Shown: piece after piece, positions 40,827-50,192 of the stretch
Layout: every line of letters starts with the position of its first letter
Numbering within the stretch: the stretch's first letter is position 1
Assembly (NCBI GenBank): GCA_963800975.1
Contig: CAWDDB010000008.1
Coordinates: forward strand, 930,001-994,000
DNA length: 64,000 bases
Source: JALYGY01 sp963800975
GTDB lineage: Bacteria > Actinomycetota > Rubrobacteria > Rubrobacterales > Rubrobacteraceae
Direction: 5' to 3'
Position numbers and translations under genes: made by a program
The notes under the pieces: model-generated
The model's database searches: none
What the model saw: only the letters and a program-made list of their open reading frames with translations
Told to the model about the DNA's origin: nothing

Positions 40827-41108
40827 TCAGTCGATCCTCGGTACGGCGAAAAGGCCGTCGACGGGTTCGGGGGCGGGCGCGAGGGCCTCCTCGCGGGTTA
40901 GCTCGCGGCGCGGCTCATCCGGACGGAAGACGTTGGTAAGGCTGAGCGGGTTAGCCGTCGGCGGCACGTCCGCGAGGTCGAGCTCCTGGATCTTCTCTAT
41001 GCTGCCCAGGATGGCGCCGAGTTGCTCGCCGATCTTCTTTACCTCTTCGTCGGTTAGCCCGAGCCTGGCCAGGTTGGCCACGTGACGCACCTGCTCCTCG
41101 TTTATCAT
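40827..41108 (-). CDS. gatC: Asp-tRNA(Asn)/Glu-tRNA(Gln) amidotransferase subunit C
   Basis: 93 residues, normal for GatC, the clamp between GatA and GatB. Features are ISxxxVxHVAxLARL at the N-terminus (EEQVRHVANLARLGLTDEE), the QLGAILGSIEKIQELDL helix and the extended C-terminus with LTNVFRPDEPRRELTREEAL. The ATG at 41108 has AGGAG ten bases upstream; an earlier in-frame start would add 55 unrelated residues. A TAAGAT -10-like element lies about 45 bases upstream on the minus strand. First gene of gatC-gatA. Confidence 0.95.
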   Translation of the reverse strand: MINEEQVRHVANLARLGLTDEEVKKIGEQLGAILGSIEKIQELDLADVPPTANPLSLTNVFRPDEPRRELTREEALAPAPEPVDGLFAVPRID

Positions 41109-41262
41109 CCGCGGTGATCTCCTGCTCTCGCGTGCATTCTGTTCTATCTTAGCGCAGCTTTCGCCATCGTCCGCGCCGCCGGGCCGATCCGGGCTGGGAC
41201 GGGTGAGTTTCGGGACCCATCTAGAAGAACACGAGCATTCCCGATAGGGGCTGCAGCAACGA

Positions 41263-43269
41263 TCAGCCGCCAATCCTCAGCTTTCGCGCCAGCTTCCAGA
41301 GCCTGGATGTTCGTGTGCCCTGCGATTGCTGCTCCAGCTCTCGCGCCCGCGAGGCCGATCGCCGTGCCCGGATCTCTAGCTTCTCGATGCGTTTTTCGCG
41401 GGCCCGGAGTCTGCGCTCGAGGCGTCGGTTTCTCCGGCGTTGTTTCTCCAGGCTGACGTTCAGTTCCTCGACCCGGCTTTCGCGAGGCTGAGAGGGCTCG
41501 GGGCGTCGAACGGTCGAGGTTTGAGGCCCCGTTGCCCCGCTAAGGATCTGACGCCGGTCCTGCGGGTCGGCAGGGACGCTCTTCTTCGGGAGTCGGCGCT
41601 TCCCGGCTGAAGAAAGGGCTCCGAGAGAGTACGCCGCGGAGGCTAGCGGTACGAGCCGCCAGGCCCTCACCAGGCGCCAGCGGTCACGCGGGGCGCTGGA
41701 CAGCCAGGACCAGGCCAGGCAGTCGGGGACCCGCCGCAGCGCGTTGCTGGCGACGGTCCGCTCGTGCGGCATACCGGAGATCTTCTCTAGCGCCTGAGCC
41801 ATGCGCCTGCCTCTCGCGTACTGATCCCGAACCAGTTCCCTGAGACCCGTCGGCTGACGGTGTGCCGTGCGCACGTCGGGTGCCCACTCGATCTGCACGG
41901 TGGTGGCCAGGCGGTTGTTGAACTCGGTGTCTTCTCCGGAACGCAGGTCCTCGCGGAACGTCCCGAAGCGGTCGAAGAGCTCCCGGGCGTAAGAGACGCC
42001 GTAGAGCCGGGGGCGGCCTATCGGCAGGTTCGGCATGCGTTGGGACCACAACAGCGTGTACGACGCCCAAGCGTAATCGTTGTGGGGGTAGTAATTGGTT
42101 ACGGCGCTCGCGACGGCGAGCGCCCCCGCTCGGTGCCTTCGCAGACGCCTCGACGACCACCCCGGCTCTGCCACGCAGTCGGCCGCCAGGAACGCCACGT
42201 AAGGCGCCCGCGTGGCCTCGATCCCCACGTTGCGGGCCGCGCCCGGGTAGAGCCGCCGTGGCACGTCGATTACCTCTACGTCGAGGCCCGCGCCGCGTAG
42301 CGTGCCGGCCGGGTCACCGCCCCCAGAGTTGACCACCACGATCTCGGGCGGTCTGGCCTGCGCCAGCAAGGACTTGACGGCTTCGACCAACCCCGGCTCG
42401 TTCCGTAGGCTGAGCACGACGCAAGCGATCTGGGGGGCGACGTTGCGTGGTTCCGGCCGACGCACGACGCTCGCCGCGTTCGCTTCTTCCTGGGTAGGCC
42501 AGTCGCCGAGCGGCTCGTACTCGCGCCCGGGAGGAAGCCTCTCGAGGCGCAAGTTCCGCTCGTCCGTCATGTAACCGTAGCCGATGGCCTGCCAGCGATT
42601 CTCCGGGTCGAGCCGTTCCCACCTGGCCTGGCGAGCCTGGCGGTCGGTCCGCCGGATCATTTGCAGGTGGTAGATTACGAGGTCCGCCTCGGGGAAGCCG
42701 CCTTTGGGCATGCTGTTCAGCGGGGCGTAATGACAATGATAAAGCTGGGTATCGAACTCGTGATCTCGCCTGGCCTTGAAGAAGCGGGCCTGGCGCTTGC
42801 GCCCCCAGATGCCGTCCACCCTGTAGGCATCAGGCCGGTCGAATAGCTCTCGAAAGCTTACGGTGTAGGCCAGATGGCCCTCGCGTTCGGCGCGCCTGAT
42901 CTGCCGCACTGCCCGAGCTCGGAAGTTGCGTTCCAGCCTGTCGTCGGCGTCGACGCCTATCAGCCAGTCGGGCTCGTGCCGCCAGGAGGCCTCGACGAGC
43001 ATCCTGTGGTTCTCGCTGTCGTTCCACACGTGCGGTTCGGTCGTGGGTTTTCGCAGTAGCTCGAGCACGCCCGGTTGCCCGGACACGAACTCAGCCGAAC
43101 CGTCGGTGGAACCATCGTCGAGGGCTATGATCCCGTCTACCTGTGGTGCGACGTTCTCAAAGTAGCCCTTCAGGTTGGCCATCTCGTCGCGAAACGCGAG
43201 GAGCGCGAGAATTCGCGGTTGTCGGCCACGCCGGGGCCGCGCGCGCCTCTTGGCCTCGCCATCAACCAC
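41263..43269 (-). CDS. Tandem-domain GT2 glycosyltransferase with C-terminal coiled coil
   Basis: A 668-residue protein with two glycosyltransferase family 2 folds. The first (about 15-260) has ILALLAFRDEMANLKGYFENV and DDGSTDGSAEF with GVDADDRLE as DxD; the second (about 280-500) has IACVVLSLRNEPGLVEAVKSLLAQ, NSGGGDPAGT and RNVGIEATRAPYVAFLAADC. The last 100 residues form a highly charged coiled coil ending in TSRLWKLARKLR. Probable surface polysaccharide enzyme. The next gene upstream, also a glycosyltransferase, ends in the same kind of tail. The GTG start has only a weak ribosome site. Confidence 0.82.
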   Translation of the reverse strand: MVDGEAKRRARPRRGRQPRILALLAFRDEMANLKGYFENVAPQVDGIIALDDGSTDGSAEFVSGQPGVLELLRKPTTEPHVWNDSENHRMLVEASWRHEPDWLIGVDADDRLERNFRARAVRQIRRAEREGHLAYTVSFRELFDRPDAYRVDGIWGRKRQARFFKARRDHEFDTQLYHCHYAPLNSMPKGGFPEADLVIYHLQMIRRTDRQARQARWERLDPENRWQAIGYGYMTDERNLRLERLPPGREYEPLGDWPTQEEANAASVVRRPEPRNVAPQIACVVLSLRNEPGLVEAVKSLLAQARPPEIVVVNSGGGDPAGTLRGAGLDVEVIDVPRRLYPGAARNVGIEATRAPYVAFLAADCVAEPGWSSRRLRRHRAGALAVASAVTNYYPHNDYAWASYTLLWSQRMPNLPIGRPRLYGVSYARELFDRFGTFREDLRSGEDTEFNNRLATTVQIEWAPDVRTAHRQPTGLRELVRDQYARGRRMAQALEKISGMPHERTVASNALRRVPDCLAWSWLSSAPRDRWRLVRAWRLVPLASAAYSLGALSSAGKRRLPKKSVPADPQDRRQILSGATGPQTSTVRRPEPSQPRESRVEELNVSLEKQRRRNRRLERRLRAREKRIEKLEIRARRSASRARELEQQSQGTRTSRLWKLARKLRIGG

Positions 43270-43360
43270 GGCGAAGAAGCCTACCAGAGGTCAAACTCCG
43301 TGGTCGCAGATGGGTTGCTAACCGTGATCCTCTCCCGACCACCTGATGATTCACCTCCGG

Positions 43361-44658
43361 TTACCCTGGCCCGCGCTTGCTTCCAAGCAACGCGGCCCGC
43401 AGACGCCCGAGCTTGTTCAAGACTTTCCATGTTCTGGAGGTCTGCACGCCCTTCAGTTGCCTGTCCAGGTTATGCGCTCGCGATTCCAGGCGCCGCCTTT
43501 GCCTTTCGAGCTCCTCGAGTCGCCTGTTGAGCTGGCGCACCCTCATGCCGAGCTCATGCGTCCTCAAGGATTGGTCCTTGGCCCTGTCCCTGACGCCCGT
43601 GAGGTCATCGATGAGCCTGCGCCGCTCGACCTGCATGGTACGGAGAAGTCCCTCCTTCTCCTCGAGGTACTGGAGCACCGACTGGTATCCATCCAGCGAC
43701 CGCGCGGCCGGCGGGACCTTCTCGATAACCTCACGGAAAAACGCTTCGAGCTGCTCGACACGGCGCGAGAGGGAATGGTCCTGCCTGATCCGTTCGCGAA
43801 GCCAGGCAAGGTCGTCGGAGCCAGGCCACAGGCTCGTGTCGAGCAAGTGCTGCCGGACCAAGCGCCAATCCTTGATTGCGAATGCTCGACCGGAGAGGTT
43901 TCGGCTCTGAGATCGGTCGAAGTTCGCCCGCGTCAACCAGCCATCGGCGCCGTTGCTATCGCACACGTACACCGGGCGCCCAGGGCTGCGGCAACCAGGA
44001 CCGTCCGACCCACGGTCACCACCGCGTCAAATGGCTCCAACAGCTCCGCGGTGATGGAGACGCTGTTGTGCGGCAACCCGAAGTGGGTGAAGCGACAGAG
44101 ACCTTCGCTCGCGGCCGCTTCGAGCATCTCGGCCAGAGCAACGTCGAGGTGGTTCGATACCACGGCGAAGGCAGGGCAACGCCGCGGCGGTACCTTGAAC
44201 GCGCCGCCCATGTCGAGCAGTTGGTCGTCGTAGACGTTTCGGGCGATCATTGAAGGAGTATCGGGATGATTAGCGGCGTATGTTTTCTCGACCAACTCCG
44301 AAACGTATGCCTCGCCGCTCAAGAAGTCGCCGTTTATGGGTCTCTCGAGAGGCGGGTCGATGCCAAGGTAGCCGCGAACAATAGGGACCATGCCACCAAA
44401 GACCAGCCCAAGGACGGACTCGCAGGTGGCATGGTGCAGGTAGACGAGGTCGAACTCCTCCTGGGCCAACGAGCGCAGGCCCGAAAACGAGACAACCGGG
44501 AAGCCGTCCTCCTTCAAAACGTTCGCCACCGCGCCGGGCTCGAGGGTGAACACGACGACCTGGTGTCCCGCCCGCCGGAAGCCCCGGCAGAGGTCTACGG
44601 TGTGGAGCTCGCTCCCGGCACGGTACTCGAGATGATGGTTGGCGATCAAGAGCCTCAT
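43361..44658 (-). pseudogene. Glycosyltransferase family 4-like protein with coiled-coil tail, frameshifted
   Basis: The first frame (from ATG 44658) begins MRLLIANHHLEYRAGSELH with the GT4 N-terminal domain and runs to FDAVVTVGRTVLVAAALG; the sequence then continues in another frame as RPVYVCDSNGADGWLTRANF, followed by a charged coiled coil and the tail TSRTWKVLNKLGRLRAALLG at 43361. One missing G in the run CTGGGCGCCC near 43975 explains the shift. The C-terminal half of a full GT4 fold looks reduced, so activity is uncertain. It pairs with the downstream tandem GT2 enzyme. Confidence 0.75.
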
Positions 44659-44766
44659 ACGTTGCTCCCGTATCTCGCACGTGTCTCATGCCGGACGAAG
44701 CGACGCCCGGCGAGATCCGATGCTCCCGGATCCGTTGTGAACCCCCGGCGCACCTCGGCTACCGGC

Positions 44767-45621
44767 TTACTCGGCACCTTCGGCCGCTCGTGCCGCCTCC
44801 AGCGTGTTGTGCATCAGCATGGCCCGCGTCATCGGCCCCACCCCGCCCGGGACGGGCGAGATCCAGGCCGCCTTCGGCTCGACCTCCTCGAACCTGACGT
44901 CCCCGACAAGCCCCCCCTCCTCGCGCCTGTGGATGCCGACGTCCACCACGACTGCGCCCTCCCTCACGTGCCGTTCCCCGATCATCTCGCGCTGGCCCGC
45001 GGCCGCCACGAGCACGTCGGCCCGACGGGTGACCTCGGGGAGGTCCCGCGTCCGCGAGTGGCATATGGTCACGGTGGCGTTCTCGCGCAGCAGCAACTGC
45101 GCCAGGGGCTTGCCGACGAGGTTCGACCGTCCCACCACAACGGCCTGCGCGCCCTCCAGCGCTACGCCGTTGCGCGTGAGGAGCCCAATGATCCCGTGCG
45201 GGGTGCAAGGGAGGAGGCTCGGGAGGCCTATGGATAGCCTGCCCGCGCTCGTTGGGCTCAGGCCGTCCACGTCTTTGGACGGGTCTATGCCGGAGATCAG
45301 GGGCTGCGGCTTGAGGTGCGCCGGCAGCGGCAACTGGATAAAGAACCCGGAGACCGCAGGGTCCGAGTTCAGTCGCCCGACGAGCTCGGCCAGCTCACTT
45401 TGGGATTCGTCGGCCGGGAAGCGGTGGACCCGCGAGTCTATGCCTACCTCGGCGGCGTCGCGCTCCTTGGAGGAGACGTAGGTGACGGAAGCTGGGTCCT
45501 CGCCGACCAGGACGACGTCCAGGCGCACGGGGATGCCGCGTTCCTTCAGCGCGGCCACCCCTCTCGCGACCCCGGCGCGTACCTCGGCGGCCGCGGCCTT
45601 GCCGTCCAGCAAGTTCGCCAC
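44767..45621 (-). CDS. folD: Methylenetetrahydrofolate dehydrogenase / methenyltetrahydrofolate cyclohydrolase
   Basis: Bifunctional one-carbon enzyme, 284 residues, normal length. It has YVSSKERDAAEVGI (catalytic Lys), FIQLPLPAHL, PSKDVDGLSPTSAGRL, PCTPHGIIGLL and the NADP motif VVVGRSNLVGKPLAQLLL, then PVPGGVGPMTRAML near the C-terminus. The start is seven bases after the stop of the pyrophosphatase gene, so the two are cotranscribed. FolD links to the folate-dependent methionine genes at 21-26.7 kb only by pathway, not by position. Confidence 0.96.
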   Translation of the reverse strand: MANLLDGKAAAAEVRAGVARGVAALKERGIPVRLDVVLVGEDPASVTYVSSKERDAAEVGIDSRVHRFPADESQSELAELVGRLNSDPAVSGFFIQLPLPAHLKPQPLISGIDPSKDVDGLSPTSAGRLSIGLPSLLPCTPHGIIGLLTRNGVALEGAQAVVVGRSNLVGKPLAQLLLRENATVTICHSRTRDLPEVTRRADVLVAAAGQREMIGERHVREGAVVVDVGIHRREEGGLVGDVRFEEVEPKAAWISPVPGGVGPMTRAMLMHNTLEAARAAEGAE

Positions 45622-45628
45622 GGGCGGC

Positions 45629-47251
45629 CTAGAGCACCGATAGGAGCTTGGGGGCGACCTGCTTCTTGCGGCTCATGACGCCGGGGAGGTCGATGACGCC
45701 CTCCCTGGCCTGCTCGCCGAACGCGTGCTCGACCGGCGCGCAGTCGCCCGCGCACAGCAGCTCCGTCCCCCCGGCCACTATGTCCGTCACCATAAGCGCC
45801 GAGAAGACGTATTTGTTCTGGGAGCGCAACTCTTCCAGGGCGTCGAGCAGCTGGTCCTTGCGGTCGAGGATGTTCGTCCCGACCGTCTCCACCTGCGAAA
45901 CGCTAATCTTGTCTCCGGAGTTCGTCGCGTACTCTTTTGCGTCGCGGTTCACGATCTCCTCGGCCTTCAGACCCGAGACGTCGGAGGATACCTCGAACAT
46001 CTCGGTGCCGAACCTCTGGGCGTCCGTGTCCAGCATCGCCTCGAGGTACTTGACGACCTCCCTGTCGCGCTCGGTCGTGGTCGGGGAGTTCATGACGACC
46101 GTGTCCGAGAGGACGGCCGCGAGCAGCATCTTCGCCGTGCTCTCCTCCGGCCTCAGCCCGCTCGCCTTGAAGCGTTCGACGATCAGGGTAGCCGTCGAGC
46201 CCACGGGGTCGAAGGTTGCCGCGATCGGGGTGGTGGTCTCGATGTCGCCAATGTGGTGGTGGTCCAGGATCTCGACGACCCGCGCCTGCTCCACGCCATC
46301 GACGCTCTGCCCGACCTCGGCGTGGTCGACCAGGAGCACGCGCCTCGGGTCCGGGTTGACCAGGTCGGTGCGGGAGACCAGCCCGAGGGGGATGTTGTCC
46401 CGGTCCACGGCTATGGCGGCCCTGTAGTGGACCTCCATCACGGCCTGCGTGATGTCAGGCAGGAGGTCGTCGGGGTCGACGGTAAGCGGGTTCTCGCTCA
46501 TCACCTCCCAGCACGGGACGGAGAGCTGGATCATGCGGCTGGTCACGTACGAATCGAGGGGAGAGAGGACGACCGTCGTCCCGTGCTCCTCGGCCAACTC
46601 GAGCATCTCGTCGTCGGGCCTCATGCCGTTTGAGACGACGAGCACCTCGGCGCCCAGCTCCACGGCCCGGCGCTGGGCCTCCGGTCTGTCACCAACCACC
46701 ACCAGATCCCCGGACCTGATGTACTGGCCCATGGACCCGACGTCGCGCGCTATGACCCACAGCCTCCCGGAGGAGACCCGGTCTTCCCCGGCCAGCAGCT
46801 CGCCCTCGAGAACCTCCACTATCGCGCCGACGGAGACGGGACTACTCTCGAAATTCGAGGGCTCGCGCGACTCCCTGACGTACATGCGGGCCAGGTCCCT
46901 CTCCGTGATGATCCCGACCAGCGCGCCGTCGTCGTCGACCAGCGGGATCTGGCCTATGTTCCGCTGGGCCATCTCGAGCCCGACGTTGCGCAGCGGGTCG
47001 TCCCTGTGCGCCGTGATCAGGTCCTCCTTCATCACGTCCCTGACCCGCAGCATGATGTGCCTCAGGAAGGTCGGGCTCTCCGCCCCGCTCTGCTCGAGCG
47101 CCCATTCGGTCTGGGGGTTTACGTCGCCCAACCGCGCCGCAACGTACCGGTTGTCCGGGTCGACCAGGTTCTTGTACTCGGCGTAGGCGATAGCCGACGC
47201 AATGGTATCCGTGTCCGGATTTTTGTGTCCTGTGACGTAGACGTGTGGCAT
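45629..47251 (-). CDS. Family II inorganic pyrophosphatase with CBS and DRTGG domains
   Basis: A 540-residue manganese-dependent pyrophosphatase. The N-terminal DHH domain begins VTGHKNPDTDTIASAIAY; it is interrupted at about 70-310 by two CBS domains (RDVMKEDLITA and MSENPLTVDP) flanking a DRTGG domain (GRLWVIARDVGSMGQYIRSGDLVVVGDR). The DHH motif EILDHHHIGD follows, then the DHHA2 domain ending SRKKQVAPKL, with the substrate Arg/Lys residues. In characterised CBS-PPases adenine nucleotides and diadenosine polyphosphates bind the CBS domains and tune activity. It is cotranscribed with folD. Confidence 0.92.
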   Translation of the reverse strand: MPHVYVTGHKNPDTDTIASAIAYAEYKNLVDPDNRYVAARLGDVNPQTEWALEQSGAESPTFLRHIMLRVRDVMKEDLITAHRDDPLRNVGLEMAQRNIGQIPLVDDDGALVGIITERDLARMYVRESREPSNFESSPVSVGAIVEVLEGELLAGEDRVSSGRLWVIARDVGSMGQYIRSGDLVVVGDRPEAQRRAVELGAEVLVVSNGMRPDDEMLELAEEHGTTVVLSPLDSYVTSRMIQLSVPCWEVMSENPLTVDPDDLLPDITQAVMEVHYRAAIAVDRDNIPLGLVSRTDLVNPDPRRVLLVDHAEVGQSVDGVEQARVVEILDHHHIGDIETTTPIAATFDPVGSTATLIVERFKASGLRPEESTAKMLLAAVLSDTVVMNSPTTTERDREVVKYLEAMLDTDAQRFGTEMFEVSSDVSGLKAEEIVNRDAKEYATNSGDKISVSQVETVGTNILDRKDQLLDALEELRSQNKYVFSALMVTDIVAGGTELLCAGDCAPVEHAFGEQAREGVIDLPGVMSRKKQVAPKLLSVL

Positions 47252-47345
47252 TGAAAACTCTCCTTCTAAAACCGTGCCGGCTTCCCCTAGCGCGGGACGC
47301 TAGCACACCCGCGCGCGGCGCGCCGGCTTGGAGCACCGCGATCGT

Positions 47346-49490
47346 TCATACCTTGCTGAGGGGCGCGATCTCCGGCACGAAGACCCTCTCTTGCCCGCCG
47401 AACCTCACGACTACCTTCCCGTCGCCGGCCTCGACGACCTCCCCCACCCCGAACTTGGCGTGACGCACCCTCTCCCCGGCGCTATAAAGCACCGCTCCGG
47501 AGGCCACCCTCCGCGGCTCGCCCCTCCCGGAAGCCGCCATCCCCCACCCCCCGCTCCCGCGGCCCGCCAGGGTACGGGTCACGGTACCGGCCTTGAGGCC
47601 ATCCGGTATCTCCGAGAGGAAACGCGAGGGCATCCGGTACTCGCGCTCTCCCCAGTTGGAGCGCAGCTTGGCGTAGGTGAGGGTGAGGGACTTTCTCGCG
47701 CGCGTGATGCCGACGTACGCGAGCCGCCGCTCCTCCTCCAGGTTCTGCTCGTCGAGCGAGCGGGCGTGCGGGAAGGTGCCCTCCTCCATCCCGACGACGA
47801 AGACGTGGTCGTACTCCAGACCCTTGGCGTTGTGCAGCGTCATGAGCGCCGCCCTCCCGCCCTCACCCGAGAGGGCGTCCTGCTCGGAGTAGAGCGCCTG
47901 CTCCTGCAGGAAGCCGAAGAGCGTCGGCTCCGGCTCGACGCGCTCGTACTCGCGCGCCGCGTTTATCAGCTCCTCCAGGTTCTCCAGGCGTGACTCGGAC
48001 TCGACCGTGTTCTCCGCCTCTAGCTCCGCGCGGTAGCCCGACTCGTCCAGGACGGCCCCGATCAACTCCACGGGAGGCACCTCCTGGGCGGCGACGCGCC
48101 AGCCCTCGAACAGCCCTCGCACCGCGCGGCAGGCCTTCCTCGCCGCGCCCGTGAGGTCCACCTCGTCTGCCTCGGCCAACGCGTCGTACAGCGAGACGCC
48201 GTCTTTCACCGCGTGCTCCTGCAGGCGGCCCACCGAGGTCGCGCCTAGGCCCCTTTTCGGCACGTTTATTATCCGGGCCAGGGCGCCGGAGTCTGCCGGG
48301 TTGGAGATCACCGCGAGGTACGCCATGGCGTCCTTGATCTCAGCCCGCTCGTAGAACCTGACCCCGCCAACGACCTGGTACGGGACCCCTTCCCGCACCA
48401 GCACGTCCTCGAGTGCCCGGCTCTGGGCGTTGGTTCGGTAGAAGACCGCGACGTCGGCGGGGCGGGTCCCGGCGTCCAGGAGACGCTCTATCTCCGAGAC
48501 GACGTAGCGCGCCTCGGAGTACTCGTCGCTCGCCGTGAAGACCCGGATGCGCTCCCCTTCCGGCCCGGCCGTCCAGAGCTCCTTCGGCTTGCGCGAGGCG
48601 TTATTCGCCACGACCGAGTTCGCCGCGTCCAGGATCGTCTGCGTCGAGCGGTAGTTCTGCTCCAGCTTGACGACCTTCGCTTCGGGATAGTCCCGCTCGA
48701 AGTCCAGGATGTTGCGAATATCCGCTCCGCGCCACGAGTACACCGACTGATCGTCATCACCAACGACACATAAGTTACGATGTGCCGCGGCCAGAATATT
48801 CACCAGCCGGTACTGGGCGTGGTTGGTGTCCTGGTACTCGTCCACGTGGATGTATCTGAAGCGAGACTGGTATCGCTCGCGTACTTCGGGGAAGATCTCC
48901 AGCAGCGCCACGGTCTGCATTATGAGGTCGTCGAAGTCCATCGCGTTGCTCTCGTAGAGACGCTTCTGGTAGAGGTCGTACACCTCGGCCACGTTCTCGG
49001 CGATGTAGCCCTCGGTGGAGCGCAGGTAGTCTTCCGGGGTCATGAGCACGTTCTTGGCGCCAGAGATCTGGGCCTGGAACGACCTGGGGTTGAAGCGCTT
49101 GGGGTCTTTCCCGAGCTCGACGATGCACCGCTTGACGAGGCGCACCTGGTCGGCCCCGTCGTAGATGGTGAATTCCCGCTTGTACCCAAGCTTCTCCGCG
49201 TGCACGCGCAGGATGCGGGCGCAGAAGGCGTGGAACGTCGATACCCACATCTTGCGCGAGTCCGGCCCGACGAGCAGCGCGACCCGATCCTTCATCTCCC
49301 CCGCCGCTTTGTTGGTGAAGGTTATCGCCAGGACCTCTTCCGGCGCGGCGAGTCCCCTCTCCAGTAAGTAGGCGATACGATGCGTGAGCACGCGAGTCTT
49401 CCCGCTTCCCGCCCCCGCGAGGATGAGTAGCGGGCCCTCGGTGTGCTCTACGGCGTCGAGTTGCGTCTGGTTTAGAGATTCCAGCAACAC
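47346..49490 (-). CDS. pcrA: ATP-dependent DNA helicase PcrA/UvrD
   Basis: A 714-residue superfamily 1A 3'-5' helicase for repair and rolling-circle replication. Motif order: Q motif LNQTQLDAV, I AGAGSGKTRVL (about 28), Ia ITFTNKAAGEM, II VDEYQDTN, III VVGDDDQSVYSWRGAD, IV LEQNYRST, V LMTLHNAKGLEYDHVFVVGMEEG, VI ERRLAYVGITRARKSL, and a C-terminal Tudor-like domain (GERVRHAKFGVGEVVEAGDG). I chose the GTG at 49490, giving VLLESLNQTQ, because the promoter leaves almost no leader; a longer frame from 49568 lies in the promoter region. Confidence 0.95.
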   Translation of the reverse strand: MLLESLNQTQLDAVEHTEGPLLILAGAGSGKTRVLTHRIAYLLERGLAAPEEVLAITFTNKAAGEMKDRVALLVGPDSRKMWVSTFHAFCARILRVHAEKLGYKREFTIYDGADQVRLVKRCIVELGKDPKRFNPRSFQAQISGAKNVLMTPEDYLRSTEGYIAENVAEVYDLYQKRLYESNAMDFDDLIMQTVALLEIFPEVRERYQSRFRYIHVDEYQDTNHAQYRLVNILAAAHRNLCVVGDDDQSVYSWRGADIRNILDFERDYPEAKVVKLEQNYRSTQTILDAANSVVANNASRKPKELWTAGPEGERIRVFTASDEYSEARYVVSEIERLLDAGTRPADVAVFYRTNAQSRALEDVLVREGVPYQVVGGVRFYERAEIKDAMAYLAVISNPADSGALARIINVPKRGLGATSVGRLQEHAVKDGVSLYDALAEADEVDLTGAARKACRAVRGLFEGWRVAAQEVPPVELIGAVLDESGYRAELEAENTVESESRLENLEELINAAREYERVEPEPTLFGFLQEQALYSEQDALSGEGGRAALMTLHNAKGLEYDHVFVVGMEEGTFPHARSLDEQNLEEERRLAYVGITRARKSLTLTYAKLRSNWGEREYRMPSRFLSEIPDGLKAGTVTRTLAGRGSGGWGMAASGRGEPRRVASGAVLYSAGERVRHAKFGVGEVVEAGDGKVVVRFGGQERVFVPEIAPLSKV

Positions 49491-49499
49491 AGGCAAAGG

Positions 49500-49508
49500 A
49501 TTATACCA
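49500..49508 (-). promoter_or_regulatory. pcrA: Extended -10 of pcrA with probable leaderless start
   Basis: The minus strand reads TGGTATAAT, a perfect extended -10, nine bases before the GTG at 49490. The expected start site falls on or just before the start codon and no Shine-Dalgarno sequence exists. This predicts a leaderless or near-leaderless pcrA mRNA. Confidence 0.55.
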
Positions 49509-49521
49509 GCAGGGGCCCCGC

Positions 49522-50118
49522 CTACCCGCGCCGAAACCCGTGCAGGAGGACGGTAACGTCCCTCCCATCTTGCCCCACGACCGTGCTCGCCGTCGAAGCC
49601 TCGAACCCCCGGGCCCCCATCTCCGCCACGAACGACGGCGCGGGAGGCCGCCGCGGGTCAGCGAAGATGGCCTCGCCGTCTGGCGCCAGCAATCTCGGGA
49701 CCAAGTCCGCGAGCGGCCCGACGTTGCGCCGCTCGTAGAGCACGTCGGCTGCGAAGACTAGATCGAAGACAGAATCGAGCTCCGGATGGTGCCAGTCCAG
49801 GAGCGCCACGCTCGGTTGCAGGCTCAGGTTGGCGCGGGCGTTGTGGGCGGTAAAGTCGAGGGCGGCCTGGCTGTGGTCGGTCGCGAGCACCTCCGCGCCG
49901 CGCCGCAGGGCCACGATGGCGGGCAGCCCGACGCCGCACCCCAGCTCGACCGCGCGTCTGCCCGCCAGATCCTGCTCGGCCAGGAAGCGGGACAGCGCCA
50001 GCGCGCTGGGCCAAAGCTCCGCCCAGTAGGGGAGCCGCTCGTCGTGGTCGAAGTCCTCGTCCTCGAGAAGGTCGTCGACGGAGGCCGGGTGGACAATGCG
50101 ATAGACCTCGCCGCCCAC
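49522..50118 (-). CDS. Class I SAM-dependent methyltransferase, ETFB/nicotinamide N-methyltransferase-like
   Basis: A methyltransferase with the family opening DERLPYWAELWPSALALSRFLAE, motif I AVELGCGVGLPAIVAL, ATDHSQAALDFTAHNA and LVFAADVLYERRNVGPLADLVPRLLAPDG. This set of features is typical of methyltransferase-16-like protein lysine methyltransferases; the substrate is unknown. The start is uncertain: a GTG at 50118 gives 198 residues starting GGEVYRIVHPASVDD; a CTG at 50196 overlaps the Rrf2 stop (CTGA) and gives 224 residues. I prefer the GTG. Same transcript as the Rrf2 gene. Confidence 0.8.
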   Translation of the reverse strand: MGGEVYRIVHPASVDDLLEDEDFDHDERLPYWAELWPSALALSRFLAEQDLAGRRAVELGCGVGLPAIVALRRGAEVLATDHSQAALDFTAHNARANLSLQPSVALLDWHHPELDSVFDLVFAADVLYERRNVGPLADLVPRLLAPDGEAIFADPRRPPAPSFVAEMGARGFEASTASTVVGQDGRDVTVLLHGFRRG

Positions 50119-50192
50119 CTCGACGGCCGACTCCTTCAGGTGGGTGCGGCCTCGCAGGTGTGACTCGAGGGTGTCCAGGGAGGTCGGGGCCC

